Positions 21,602-32,854 of a stretch of 64,000 nucleotides of DNA are shown in pieces (the first letter of the stretch is position 1; every line of letters begins with the position of its first letter). Under the pieces are notes generated by a model. That model saw only the letters and a program-made list of their open reading frames with translations. It made no database searches and had not been told where the DNA came from. The translations under genes were made by a program, and so were the position numbers. The DNA is from Cycas panzhihuaensis (lineage: Eukaryota > Cycadophyta): the NCBI GenBank assembly GCA_023213395.1, contig CM041465.1, positions 145,211,741-145,275,740 of the forward strand, read 5' to 3'.

Positions 21602-22156
21602 TGTGAAAAGAGGCTAGATGGCCTCAACAGTCCCAAGGTCTAGAAACTAGGATCACTCTAGTTCTAGAAGCACAAAACACCAACAAGTATAATATTCTCA
21701 AGGAAAAGAGAAAGCAAAGAGACAAAGCATAAATGAAGGAGCAAGAGAAAATGATACCCAATATGTGGAGTTGGAATTGGTCCAACCTCCAAAGAATAAC
21801 CGCTTTGATTAGCAACCGACAAAGATAACAATACTGACTCCAACTCTCTTATGAGACAATGAGAAGAGGTCTCATTATATAGAGTGAGATGAGAGACCTA
21901 AGGCCTTGGATGTTTGACAAGTGTCAAACATCCAAGATACATGCCTTGCATGTTGGACATGTGTCCTTTTGTGCTCTCATGTGAGCAAAAATGCATGAGG
22001 GTCCATTTGACCCTTTAGTGACAACGTTGTGTCACTAGAAAGAATGTGGGTGTGCACTTTATCACTTAAGAGATAAGTCACCCCTAAAATAAAAAGTATA
22101 CATATTACATGAAAATTAAAGTACAATATCTTAACATGTAAACATGAGGTTTAACA
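21602..22156 (-). repeat. 3' LTR of C2
   Basis: It runs from TGTGAAAAGAGG to GGTTTAACA on the plus strand. The minus-strand purine tract TAAAGGGGGG lies at 22157-22167. It contains the 32-bp inverted repeat at 21905-21936. Confidence 0.95.
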
Positions 22157-22984
22157 CCCCCCTTTACTGTTTACAATGTTAAGTCGGACACCAAGACCAT
22201 CTCTGAATTTTACAAACTTTTCTCTACCAAGAGGCTTGGTAAAGATGTCTGCTGTCTGCTCCTCTCTACGTCTATACTGGAGGTTGATCTCACCATTTTG
22301 CACATGCTCTCTGATGAAGTGATGGTCAACCTCGATGTGTTTTGTCCGTGCATGAAAGACTGGATTCTTAGCTAACTTGAGCACACTTTAATTGTTGCAA
22401 GGTATCCTGGTGGGGTGACCTTACTCAAGTCCAAGTTCCCCAAGAATCTATCGTAGCCAGATAGCCTCACAAGTTGCGCTGACTGCAGCTTTGTACTCTG
22501 CTTCGGTGGAGGACAAGGTAACATTGGTTTGCTTCTTGCAACTCCACGAAACAACTGTTGAATCAAGGGAAAAACAATATCTCAAGGTTGATCTCCTGCT
22601 ATCTTGGCAACCTGCCCAATCAGAATCTGAGAACCCTTCCAGAGTGAAGTTCTCATTATGTGCATACTCAAGGCCATGCTGCAAGGTGCCTTTGATGTAC
22701 TTAAGTATGTGTTTGGCTGCATTCCAGTGTATCTGATTGGATTGAGACATGTAACATGAGCAAATCCCAACAACAAATGAAATGTTCGGTCGAGTGTTGG
22801 TGAGATAAATGAGACTCCCAATCAACTACCGATAAAATGTAGGATCTGCCAGTGCAGCTTCCTCATTGAGAGTAAGCTTAGGTCCATTCTCCATAGGTGT
22901 AGGCACTAGTTTGCAGTCGTGCATCCTGAACCGCTGCAAAATGTCCCAAGAGTATTTCGCTTGGGAGATGAAGATATAGCCCGG
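22157..22984 (-). pseudogene. C2 RNase H
   Basis: After the long pol frame stops at 22985, the same protein continues with QAKYSWDILQRFRMHDCK, LIGSLIYLTNTRPNISF, then GFSDSDWAGCQDSRRST and [12 protein letters not shown], which carry RNase H Asp and Glu residues, and ends with [18 protein letters not shown] and ADIFTKPLG. One stop and two frame changes are present. Confidence 0.88.
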
Positions 22985-24784
22985 TCATTGCCATATCTCA
23001 AAGCCTAAAAAGTAATGGAGAAGTCCAAGATCTGTCATCTCGAAACTTCTCTTCAAGTCATCTTGGAGAATGTGAATCATCTTAGTGTCACTACCAGTGA
23101 TCACTAAGTCATCTACATACAAGGCAACAAAAATTACATGGTTCTTTTCATGTTTTATATACAGATTAGGATCTGAAGTAGATCGATGAAACCCATGTCT
23201 CAAGAAGTAGTCATCGATCTTCGAGTACCATGCTCTTGGAGCTTGCTTCAAGCCATATAACGTGTTTTTTAGGCAATATACAAAATGCTCCTTCTCTTGT
23301 ACTTTGTATCCGGGAGGTTGCTCCAAATACACCTCCTCCTGAAGATCACCATTAAGAAAGGCGCTCTTCACGTCCATCTGATAAACAGGCCATTTGCATT
23401 GAGCAGCTAAGGCCAAAATAAGTCTGATGGTGTTCATATTCGCCACTGGTGCAAAAGTCTCCTCATAGTCGATGCCTTCTTTTTGTTTAAATCCTTTTGC
23501 CACAAGGCAGGCCTTCTGCCTTTTAAGTGAACCATCAGAGTGGAATTTGGTCTTGTAGACCCATTTGCAACTGATTGCTTGTTTGTGTTTAGGCAATTCA
23601 ACCAAATTCCAAGTACCATTCTTTTCAATAGAATGGATTTCTTCATCCATGGCAGCCTTCCAATTTTCATTTTTAGAAGCCTCCTCAAAAGTGGAAGGCT
23701 CATCAACACAAAGCACTTCAGCCATAAATGCATAATTGGTTTGCTGCCGGTATTTAGATGGATCTTTTCCTTCAATGATGTGGCCATCCTGAACTGTTTG
23801 TGTGTACCATTTGGGTAACTTTTGAATCGATGTTACTTGAACCTCAAGATCTTCTGGTCTGAGTGGTTGGTCAACAAAAGATGTGCTTGGATCAAGTGGA
23901 GCAAATTCAGTTGAAGTACACGGTCCAGCTAGTGCAGATGATGTACATGGTGTAGAAGATTGAGAGGGAAGGAAGGCCTCAACAATCTTCTTGCCTTTGT
24001 TAATGGGAGGTTGCATGAATGCTGTTTGCAACTCCTTGTGATTTTCTTCAGCAAAGATGACATCTCTTGAGAGATGCATTTTCTTCCCTATTGGATCATA
24101 CAACTTGTAGGCTTTGCTGTGAATGGCATATCCTACAAAGATGCATTTCAGACTATGCTTGTCTACTTTCTTCCTTTGTTGATCGGGAATGTGCATATAA
24201 GCAGTGCACCCAAAAGTCCTCAAATGGCTGATAGTAGGCTTTTTGCCAGACCATGCCTCCTGGGGTATCATGTTGGTGACTGTTGTAGTAGGACTGTGAT
24301 TGGCCACATAGGCAGTTGTGTGAAATGCTTCTGCCCAGTAAGCTCGAGTGAGTCCTTGTGAATGCATCATAGCTTTGGCTTTATTGGCCAAAGTTCTATT
24401 TATTCGTTTGGAGACTCCATTTTGTTGAGGAGTGTGAGATATAGTCAATTGTCTCTGAATGCCGTTATCTTTGCAGTATTGGGTGAATTCATTTGATGTA
24501 AATTCACCTCCATTGTTTGTCCTTAATGTTTTGATTGAATGGCCAGACTCATTTTCCACTTCAAGCTTGAATTCTTTGAACTTGGAAAATGCTTCAGATT
24601 TGTGTTTGATGAAATAGACCCAGACTTTGTGAGAAAAGTCATCAATGAAGGAGATGTAATACAAAGCTCCTCCAAAAGATGATGTGGACATAGGTCCACA
24701 CAAATCCAAATGTACCAACTGCAGAGGATGTGATGCACGCCACGCTTTGCCTTTAGGGAAAGGCAAGCGATGTTGAGTTCCCAT
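22985..24784 (-). CDS. pol: C2 integrase and reverse transcriptase, 599-codon open frame
   Basis: Integrase core: LVHLDLCGP, YISFIDDFSHKVWVYF, then RTNNGGEFTS and NGVSKRINRT. In copia integrases the last two normally read R-x-D-NGGEF and NGV-x-E-R; here Asp has become Asn and Glu has become Lys, both G-to-A changes on the coding strand, so two of the three metal-binding acids are gone. RT follows intact: [45 protein letters not shown] and the catalytic YVDD (in LYVDDLVITG). The frame ends at a stop in LGFEIWQ. This is one of the two longest frames in the window, but the enzyme could not integrate. Confidence 0.9.
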   Translation of the reverse strand: MGTQHRLPFPKGKAWRASHPLQLVHLDLCGPMSTSSFGGALYYISFIDDFSHKVWVYFIKHKSEAFSKFKEFKLEVENESGHSIKTLRTNNGGEFTSNEFTQYCKDNGIQRQLTISHTPQQNGVSKRINRTLANKAKAMMHSQGLTRAYWAEAFHTTAYVANHSPTTTVTNMIPQEAWSGKKPTISHLRTFGCTAYMHIPDQQRKKVDKHSLKCIFVGYAIHSKAYKLYDPIGKKMHLSRDVIFAEENHKELQTAFMQPPINKGKKIVEAFLPSQSSTPCTSSALAGPCTSTEFAPLDPSTSFVDQPLRPEDLEVQVTSIQKLPKWYTQTVQDGHIIEGKDPSKYRQQTNYAFMAEVLCVDEPSTFEEASKNENWKAAMDEEIHSIEKNGTWNLVELPKHKQAISCKWVYKTKFHSDGSLKRQKACLVAKGFKQKEGIDYEETFAPVANMNTIRLILALAAQCKWPVYQMDVKSAFLNGDLQEEVYLEQPPGYKVQEKEHFVYCLKNTLYGLKQAPRAWYSKIDDYFLRHGFHRSTSDPNLYIKHEKNHVIFVALYVDDLVITGSDTKMIHILQDDLKRSFEMTDLGLLHYFLGFEIWQ

Positions 24785-25530
24785 AATGCACGCTTCGCAA
24801 AGACATTTTGTTTCTTAAATCTTAGGAAGCCCATGTACCATGTTCTTGTTGATCATCTGCCTCAGATTGTCTAAGGTCAAATGGCCTAGATGTTGATGCC
24901 AAAGTTGCATCTTGGACAAGTAAGGAGTGACAATGGAACCAGAGTAAGCAGAATCAAGTGTTATATTATTTGCATCCAACTTGTAGAGGCCATGATGTAC
25001 ACTCATCTGTTGCTTGTCCAACTTGCTAACAGATAGTAAGTTTTTGTCCATTGAAGGTATTAAATAGGCATTGCCATCGGGAAACGAGGAGGAAGGATTT
25101 GATGAAGAAGAAAATGGAGTTTTTGTGCCTACTCCAGAAATTTTGACAGATTGATTATTCCCAAAGGTTACTGATTGACCTTTGCCTTCCTTGATGTTGG
25201 TGAGGAGCTCTTCACTTCCAGTCATGTGTTGTGAAGCTCCAGAATCAATAATCCAAGTTTTATCAACCTTGGATGTCTGATATGCACAAAATAGTCTGTC
25301 TTCATCTGCAAACTGATTAGAGTGGCGTTGATTGCTACCTCTGAAACCCCCCCTTCCTCTTTGACCTCCTCAATAGGCACCTCGATTTGGTCGAGGGGGT
25401 TGTTGCTGCTGCTGTTGTTGCTACTGAAACCTTTGCTGGTACTGCTAACGTGGCTGCTGCTGTCTTTGATTGGGATGACGTGGCTGCTGCTGCTGTTGGC
25501 GTAGATTTACTTGCTTTTTCCGACAATCAG
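24785..25530 (-). pseudogene. C2 protease and integrase zinc domain
   Basis: Protease: TWIIDSGASQHMTGSEELL near 25210-25260, the copia D-S-G-A motif. The GAG-pre-integrase and zinc region follows: LWHQHLGHLTLDNLRQMINKNMVHGLPKI with the HHCC motif, then C-x2-C at CLCEACIMG-type text in the next frame. A stop lies near 24817 and a frame change near 24790. Confidence 0.85.
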
Positions 25531-26302
25531 GTGCTATGTGGTCAAGTTTACCACAATAATGACATACAACATTAGTCCTTGAAGACCCAATGTTCATGTT
25601 CCCAAACTGCTTTGAGAGTGCAGGTTTGGGTTGTTGCTTGGCCTTTGAGTTGGCCGTGAATGCACCTGATGTAGATGGTTCCTCCTTATTATCTTTAGTG
25701 TAGATTTGTTCTTCTTGAAGTAGCAGACTTTCAAATTCATTGAATGTCATAGTTTTGAAAGAACCATCTCTTGTAGTAAACGAAATGAAGCCATTGTAGT
25801 CCTTGGGTAAAGCTTTGGTGATGGACGTAATCAATTCATCTCTTGTAGCTGGACTACCAAGTGTATTCAGTTCATTACATACCTCCTTGATGGAGGAAAG
25901 AAAAGCTGACATGGGCTTGACAAACTTAACAGAATACAATTTTGCCTTAACTATTAAAATGTGAGCTTCATATCGCCTTTCATACAATGAGGACAAAATG
26001 TCCCAAGCTTCCTTAGAAGTTTTAGCACAAGCAATATTCTGATCTACATGAACATCAACAATCATGTGAAGAAATGCCAAAGCGATTTCATCTTTGGCTT
26101 CCCAAGCAGCAAGTAAAGCATCATCAAGTTGCACAGTAACATTTCCATTGATAACGGTCTTTGGTCGAGGTAATCTCCCAGAAACATAACTCTAAAATTC
26201 ATTCATGATCAGCAAATTCTGAGTGAGTCTCTTACATTCTTGATAATTATCTTGTCCTGTTAATCGAATGGTGCATGCATTTAGCATGTTTATAGCAGCC
26301 AT
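25445..26302 (-). pseudogene. gag: C2 Gag with zinc knuckle
   Basis: The start ATG is 26300-26302 (MAAINMLNAC, IRLTGQDNYQE). A single TAG near 26190 replaces a Trp codon that is present as EFWGYV in C3. The open part (25445-26134) has AAWEAKDEIALAFLHM, WDILSSLYERRYEA, then FLSSIKEVCNELNTLGSPATRDEL, the UBN2-type copia Gag pattern. The knuckle CHYCGKLDHIAPDC is C-X2-C-X4-H-X4-C. A Gln/Pro/Arg-rich tail leads to protease. Confidence 0.88.
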
Positions 26303-28950
26303 GTTTCAGTTATAAAAGCTTGAAGCTAGCAGATAACCTAGAAACTCAAAGCTTTCGTAGCTTAAGTTCCACCTTCTAACGAAACCAACAGTCCTGATCT
26401 TATTAGAAGATCCAACAACTGAATGGAATGATGACGGGTGGAGGACTAGGTTATGGAATTGGTCCAACTCTGATCTTATAAAGGAGATCCAATAGTTGGC
26501 CAAGTTAAATCTAGGACAAGGCAGGTAGGGTTGATCTGCATGGATGAACCATGCTTTCCCTGGGATTCACAGCCCCAATAACACCCTTTTCGAACCTCCT
26601 TTCCCTCAAGCAACCTTAATTATCGTGCACTGACCGTACGGTCAGTTGGTCCCCTAGGGAATGCACCAAGCTTAAGGTTAATTTAGAGGCAAGGTTTGGA
26701 CCTTTTTCAGACCTCTTGAACAAGATTTTAAGTCACTTTTTAGCAGTTTTTAAAGTGAACTTAGATTTCTTTTACTTGGAAGATGTACTTATAAGAATGC
26801 TTTGATTAAGCTTTACAATGAAAGTGGCTTCAAGAGGAAGCAATGTAAGCACACCAATATGAACACTAGAAGTGTTTTTACAATGAACACTTTAATGAAG
26901 TGTAGTGCTTGTTGATCCAAGTAAGAAACCAAATGCTTGATTACAATAAGTTTTTGCAAAGTACTTTTTCAAAGAAGACCTTAAGTACTGAATGAAGTAA
27001 GGCAAAACTTGTGATGAAGATACAAGTGGGTTCCTTTTAATGCTGAAAAAGTGAAGGTAAGAGAACCACTTGCATGAAAATGGACATCAAGCACCAAGTG
27101 TTGGGACTTTAAATTAGTCCCAACAATCAAAAGTAGAAGTGATTTTTATTAAGTACAAAATGTTTTGAGCCCTCTTTGAGACTAAGGGCATTAGGTCACC
27201 ATGCAAGGTGCCTTAAAAGTGTTTAAAAAATTAGTGATAAGTATCACTTTTTAATATGAAAACACTTAAAATCACTTCACTTAAAGTTAATTAACACTTG
27301 TTCAAAAATTAACTAAGTGTTAAAAAAACTTTTAAGAGCCAAAAACATAGGCTAAAATTTGAATTTTTTTGCAACTTGAACACTAAGGACACCACGCAGG
27401 GAGCCTTTTAAAACATTAAAGCAAAAGTGTTTTTGAGTCTCTAAATAAGTGAGTTCAAGTTAGTATTGGTGATTTAATGAAATCACTCAATACTTAGAAG
27501 ATTTTTAGCTTCAAAAATTAAAAAAGGTGATTTTTCTCTTAATAAATTTAAGCTAAGGTCACTATGCAAAGTGCCTTGATTTGTAAAATTGACTTAATAA
27601 GAGAAGAAAAATCACTTTTAATGTATAAAAATACTTGAAAAGACTTGATTTAGTCTTAACTGAAGTCAAAAGAGAAGTGACTAAAAAAACACTTTAAGTT
27701 TTTGGCCAAAAAAGTGAATTTTTGATGTTTTAAGTCACTTAATTAGTACTTAATATAAACTTTGGGCTAAAGAAACTTATGTAAAAGGGAATATTTCATG
27801 AATGTTCCAATTTTGATAACCAAAGTTTAAAAAACAAACTTCGAAATTGATAATTTTTCGAAGGATCGGAAAAAAAAAGATGCAGTCGTTAGCCGTGCGT
27901 CCTCCGTGATCACGCAGAGTGTGATTTCTCACCGAATAGAGATCGGCCTGAGCTGAAAATTCATGAGCAAGGTCGCACAGCACATATGAGAAGACAGCTC
28001 AAGTCTCGGTGCAGTTCGTTGCTTCTCTGAAAAGATACAGCTTGCATAAGCTATGGCTGCGCGCACTTCTTGTTTGATGATAACCGGTTGTTCTGCATAG
28101 TTGTGGTGACATCCAGTCACCGTACGGTCTGCGTGTGACCCGCAGGGAGGAGGAACGGCCTTCCAGCAATCACTAACACAGTATTCACACTTCAAGAGTG
28201 TGTTGGAGCCTTGGCTGGGGTTTGAGGAGATACCCAGGTCTTCAGATCAATTCAGGAGCATCTGCAAACGCAGAACTAAGAAGATTTTCCACTGGAAGGA
28301 GTGGTTTTAGCTATAGATCTAAGTAAATCTATCTTGTAGCAGCAATTTGTGCTGTACCCAACTGCTCCTAAATGCTTTTCACACCCAATAGCAGATTGAA
28401 GTTCCTGAACATTTTCCAGAGGTTAAAAAACCACTTCAGAAAATTTTCAGAGGCTAAAGAACCACTAAATATTCCTCACAGAGCCTACAACATAAGTCAG
28501 ACAGTGGACAACAAGAGAAAAGCACTTATTTTGTCCAGAAAAAATTGCTCTGTTAGTAAGAAATGATTCAAAATAGTGGAAAAATAAGTGCATCGAAAAG
28601 AATTGAGGATCTGCCTTTTAGTCCAAAAGAACATATTAAACTCCCTATATCTGCCTTGAAATACAGAGAAATTTTTTTTTTTGAATAAAATAACAAGTAA
28701 AATCACTATTTTTGAAGAAACAATGAATGCTGCACTCTAGACAAGGTCTGAAAAAAAAATCAGATCTGAAAAAAACTTTGCTCCAGCCTTTAAAAAATTG
28801 CTCTAGAAAGCTTGAACCTGCAAAAAAAAACTTCAAACAAACATTGGATCGCCTTCGGAGTGCGAAGGTTGTCATCAAGGGTTTATAGGCTTTCTTAAAA
28901 TCTCCTTGAGCAGCTGCAAACCAGAACAGAGTGAGCTAGTCTCCTCTTGC
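26303..28950 (-). other. Long untranslated leader of C2
   Basis: About 2.6 kb lies between primer site and Gag, without a credible ORF. It includes repeated blocks around GGTCACCATGCAAGGTGCC (near 27195, 27375, 27551) and two CCGTACGG palindromes (26631-26644 and 28119-28128). The 500 bases next to Gag are conserved in C3, C4 and C5. A leader longer than the usual copia one suggests packaging or translation functions; this is inference. Confidence 0.75.
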
Positions 28951-28962
28951 TGTGATACCAAA
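28951..28962 (-). promoter_or_regulatory. Primer binding site of C2
   Basis: On the minus strand TTTGGTATCACAGC follows the 5' LTR, an initiator-Met-type site (TGGTATCAGAGC with changes). Confidence 0.85.
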
Positions 28963-29513
28963 TGTGAAAAGAGGCTAGATGGCCTCAACAGTCCCAAGGT
29001 CTAGAAACTAGGATCACTCTAGTTCTAGAAGCACAAAACACCAACAAGTATAATATTCTCAAGGAAAAGAGAAAGCAAAGAGACAAAGCATAAATGGAGC
29101 AAGAGAAAATGATACCCAATATGTGGAGTTGGAATTGGTCCAACCTCCAAAGAATAACCAGTTTGATTAGCAACCGGCAAAGATAACAATACAGCTCCAA
29201 CTCTCTTATGAGACAATGAGAAAAGGTCTCATTATATAGAGTGAGATGAGAGACCTAAGGCCTTGGATGTTTGACAAGTGTCAAACATCCAAGATACATG
29301 CCTTGCATGTTGGACATGTGTCCTTTTGTGCTCTCATGTGAGCAAAAATGCATGAGGGTCCATTTGACCCTTTAGTGACAACGTTGTGTCACTAGAAAGA
29401 ATGTGGGTGTGCACTTTATCACTTAAGTGATAAGTCACCCCTAAAGTAAAAAGTACACATATTACATGAAAATTAAAGTACAATATCTTAACATGTAAAC
29501 ATAAGGTTTAACA
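28963..29513 (-). repeat. 5' LTR of C2
   Basis: Partner of 21602-22156. On the minus strand it starts TGTTAAACCTTATG and ends CTTTTCACA. It contains the inverted repeat 29262-29293 and a TATATAA box around 29232-29239. Confidence 0.95.
29232..29239 (-). promoter_or_regulatory. TATA box in the C2 5' LTR
   Basis: On the minus strand CTATATAA sits inside CACTCTATATAATGAGACC, about 20 bp downstream of the conserved inverted repeat, in the right place for the retrotransposon promoter. The same context occurs in C5. Confidence 0.6.
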
Positions 29514-29518
29514 CAAGA

Positions 29519-31620
29519 TCTGTCATTTCAAATTCTTTCTCCAATTGTTCCCTTATATCTGCAATTGATTTGTCATCATTTCCTGTCAATATCATGTCAT
29601 CTACATAGACAACAACTAAACTGATTTGTTCATTCTCCTTTTTATGTAGAGACAGGGGTCAGAACTGCAACGCTGGAAACCATTGTCATATAGGTGTTGA
29701 TCTAATTTGGCGTACCAGGCACGAGGAGCTTGCTTCAATCCATACAATGCCTTTTTTAGTTTGCATACCAACTATTCCTGTCCCTTTTTGACATATCCCT
29801 CGGGTTGTTCCATATACACATCTTCTTCAAGATCACCATTCAAAAAGGCACTCTTCACATCCAATTGAAAGATCTTCCAATTACACATTGTTGTTAGTGC
29901 TATCACAGTTCTTACTGTGTTTAGTTTGGCCATAGGTGAGAAGGTTTCATCGAAATCAATTCTGACTGTTTGAGTGTATCCTTTGGCCACTAGACGAGCC
30001 TTGTATTTTTCAATTTTTCCACTTGCTCCTTCCTTGATTTTGTATACCCATCTGCAGTTAACCACAGATTTACCTGGAGGAAGTTCTACTAGCTCCCAAG
30101 TTTGTGTTTTGTTAATTGAACTCATTTTAGTATCCATTGCTTCTTTCCATTGAGATTGGTACTGGGCTTCTTGAAATGATTGTGGTTCAACCCTGCCAAC
30201 TAAGGCTTTGAGTTTTTGGCCTCTTGTTCTGTGATCCAATGTATTTCCTCCATCTTCAATGGTTTTAATAAACCATTTTGGCAGCTTTTTCTCGTTTTGG
30301 AAACTCTGTATAGGTTCCAGATGTGATTCTGCTTCCTGTCTTGTGTTTTCTTCACATGAATCTTCATGATGTGAACAAGATGGAATTTCCTCTGTGGTGA
30401 TGTCTGAAACTTCTTCTGCAGGAATCTCCTTATTTGAACAATCTTCATCAATGATTTTTATTTGGGCTTGAGAATCCAAGCTTCCTTCATCAAAAATTAC
30501 GTCTCTACTGATGTATATTTTGTTTGTCTTTGGATCAATGCATTTATAAGCCTTTGAATTTTTACTATATCGAATCATGATGCACTCTATGTTTTTTGCA
30601 TCTAATTTTGATATGTTTTTATCTGGTATATGTACATAAGCTTGGCTGCCAAAAACTTTTAATGAACTAACATCAGGTTTTTTACCTGTCCATGCTTCTT
30701 CTGGTGTCATATTCTCAAGAATTTTGGTGGGACTTCTGTTCACAAGATAGCAGGCTGTACTCACGGCTTCTGCCCAGTAAGATTTGGGAACTTGTTTCTC
30801 GTGCACCATACTGCGAGCCATTTCCATCAAGGTTCGATTTTTCCTTTCAGCTACTCCATTGGATTGTGGAGTGTAAGGCGTGGTAATCTGTCTGCGAATT
30901 CCATTTCTTTTACAAAAGATCAAAAATTCATTGGAAATGTATTCTCCTCCTCCATCAGATCTAATACATTTTATTTTAGAGCCTGATTCAAGTTCAACCT
31001 CTGCTTTAAATTCTTTGAAGAATTCAAACACTTCTGATTTGTTATGTAGAAAATATACCCAGACTTTCCTGGTGAAATCATCAATAAATGTTAAGAAATG
31101 CCTACAACCATTTATTGAAAGTGGTGCAAGTGGTCTGCAGAGATCTGTGTGAATCAATTCCAATTTATTTTGTGATCTCCATTTACTTTCTTTGAATGGC
31201 AACCTGTGATGTTTTCCGAACTAATGAAGTTTTCAGAAGATATGTTAGGTAATCCAAGCACTATATCATCTCTTTTCATTTTTCTTGAAGTTTCTAATGG
31301 TAGATGTGCATACTTCAAATGCCACATTTTATTATCAAAATTTATAGCAGTACAAGCTTTTGGATCTAGACAAGGCATAATCAGATCTGCAACAAGTTTA
31401 TATAGATCATTACTTCTAATCCCTTTAGCAATGACTTCCCTATTATTTTTTACATCCATTATCAGACAGAGACCATCTTCATCAAACACTATTCTCAACC
31501 CCTTTTTGCTGAGTTGAGAGACAGATAGGAGATTCATTTTAAAACTAGGAACCCATAGCACATTTCCAATCTTCTTTACATTGCCCTGAACACTAATGGA
31601 GACAGTGCCCATACCTTTAA
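29519..31620 (-). pseudogene. pol: C1 integrase and reverse transcriptase, N-terminal part
   Basis: The 476-codon frame 29772-31202 carries the integrase core: HTDLCRPL, FLTFIDDFTRKVWVYF, CIRSDGGGEYIS and NGVAERKNRTL, with all three acids (D, D, E) present. RT begins with [40 protein letters not shown]. After a stop the RT continues in another frame with [16 protein letters not shown] and VYVDDMILTGND (YVDD around 29585-29615), up to the C2 insertion at 29513. The GAG-pre-integrase region (31154-31612) has LLSVSQLSKKGL and MWHLKYAHL, where the second His is kept. Confidence 0.88.
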
Positions 31621-32204
31621 TTTCTAAAGAATATTTGTCACCTAATTCAACTTACCTATGGATATCACAAGGTTTTAGATTTTCAAACCAGTCATGACGG
31701 CTTGTCATGTGTCTAGAAGCACCTGAATCAATAAACCACGTATCAATCTCTTTTAAACTTGTTGACAAGGCAACTATGAAGGTTGTTTTTTCTTCATCTT
31801 CTTCCTCCTGTTCTTTGTTGTAGTTGCCCATTGGTCTTTTCCCTCTCTAAATGTCCAATCTTCTCTGAGAACATTGATACGGGTAGTGCCCTGCCTATCC
31901 ACAATGATAGCATATTTCAAACATTCTGCAGGTACTGGCGAAGTGTCCAGATCTACCACAGTTGAAGCATATCCTGGAATCACGACTTCTTCTGCGTCCT
32001 CTATTATTTGGATACCGTCCGCGGCCAAGATTTCTGGATTTTGGGGTTCGACCTCTTCCTCGTGTCTGCTTTTGTCTTCGGGGTCCCAGATTTAATCTGG
32101 AACCAAATGCATCCTCCAGCTCCATTGAGTCTTCATATCGCTTATTTCTTTGTTCCTGTCTAAGCAATATCCTAGTTAATTCATCAAGAGTCATTGTATT
32201 GATT
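31621..32204 (-). pseudogene. C1 Gag C-terminus with zinc knuckle, and protease
   Basis: The open frame 31895-32194 is Arg/Gly-rich (RGRGRTPKSRNLGRGRYP) and contains CFNCGRSGHFASTC, a CCHC knuckle, followed by the start of a second, CYHCG. After a frame change the protease core reads WFIDSGASRHMTS near 31700-31745. A stop lies at about 31650. Confidence 0.85.
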
Positions 32205-32854
32205 TAATTCCCGTTTGTAATGGTATTGATAGTTACGTCAAAGGTCTTGGGCAATTTGTTGGCTACCATGTGAACAAGCTCTGATTCGGACAAAATTTCT
32301 CCAGCACTCAATAGATCATTTCTAAGAGAAGTAATTTTATGTATGAATTCTGTCACTGTTTCATGTTCTCTCATGTGTAGTTTATATAATTCTTCTTTTA
32401 AAACAAATATCCGAGTTTTATTCTTTTGACCAAATAAGTTCTCAAAACATTTCCAAATGTTTGGAGTGGAGGTTAATTTCTCAACATACACCAATAAGGA
32501 ATCTGCTACTGAGAGTTTGAGGATGATGACACCCACATTATCCCTTTCGAACCAACTAGTTAGGGCAATCTGCATCATCCGTCTCGGTTTCACCCCAAGA
32601 GCAATATTCCAAGCATTTCGTGCCCTGAACAAGGTCTCAACTTTAATTTTCCATATATGATAGTTTCTTTCTGTGAGTTTGTCTTGTTTTGACAGACCAA
32701 ATAAAGGTGAAGCCATAGTTAATAAGATGAAGGGATTCTGGATTGAACTGGACATACAACTGTACAGATTTTCGTACAATTTCCGTACAAACCCTAAGTG
32801 TATGGACTTGGGCAAATGATACCTCAAAAGAAAGATCTTTTGATCGCCTTCCAA
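32205..32854 (-). pseudogene. gag: C1 Gag
   Basis: The true start is probably the Met in MASPLFGLSKQDKLTERNYHIWK (near 32713), with the upstream codons being leader. The copia Gag core shows VADSLLVYVEKLTSTPNIWKCFENLF, then LKEELYKLHMREHETVTEFIHKI and LVHMVANKLPKTFD. It is open to a stop at 32204 and continues one frame over as MTLDELTRILLRQEQR. Confidence 0.83.

Larger units (their letters stand above)
21602..29513 (-). mobile_element. Element C2: antisense Ty1/copia nested in C1
   Basis: LTRs of 555 and 551 bp (21602-22156, 28963-29513) with the perfect duplication CAAGA (21597-21601, 29514-29518). The minus strand carries a primer site, a long leader of about 2.6 kb, Gag, protease, integrase, RT and RNase H. 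LTRs differ by about 2% by eye, so it is young. It shares family with C3, C4 and C5. Integrase has lost two catalytic acids (see its entry). Confidence 0.95.

Noticed and set aside
25322-25575. Open plus-strand frames rich in Leu, Val and Ala over 25322-25575
   Set aside because: They are the reverse of the Gln-rich linker of C2 Gag-protease; composition alone keeps them open.
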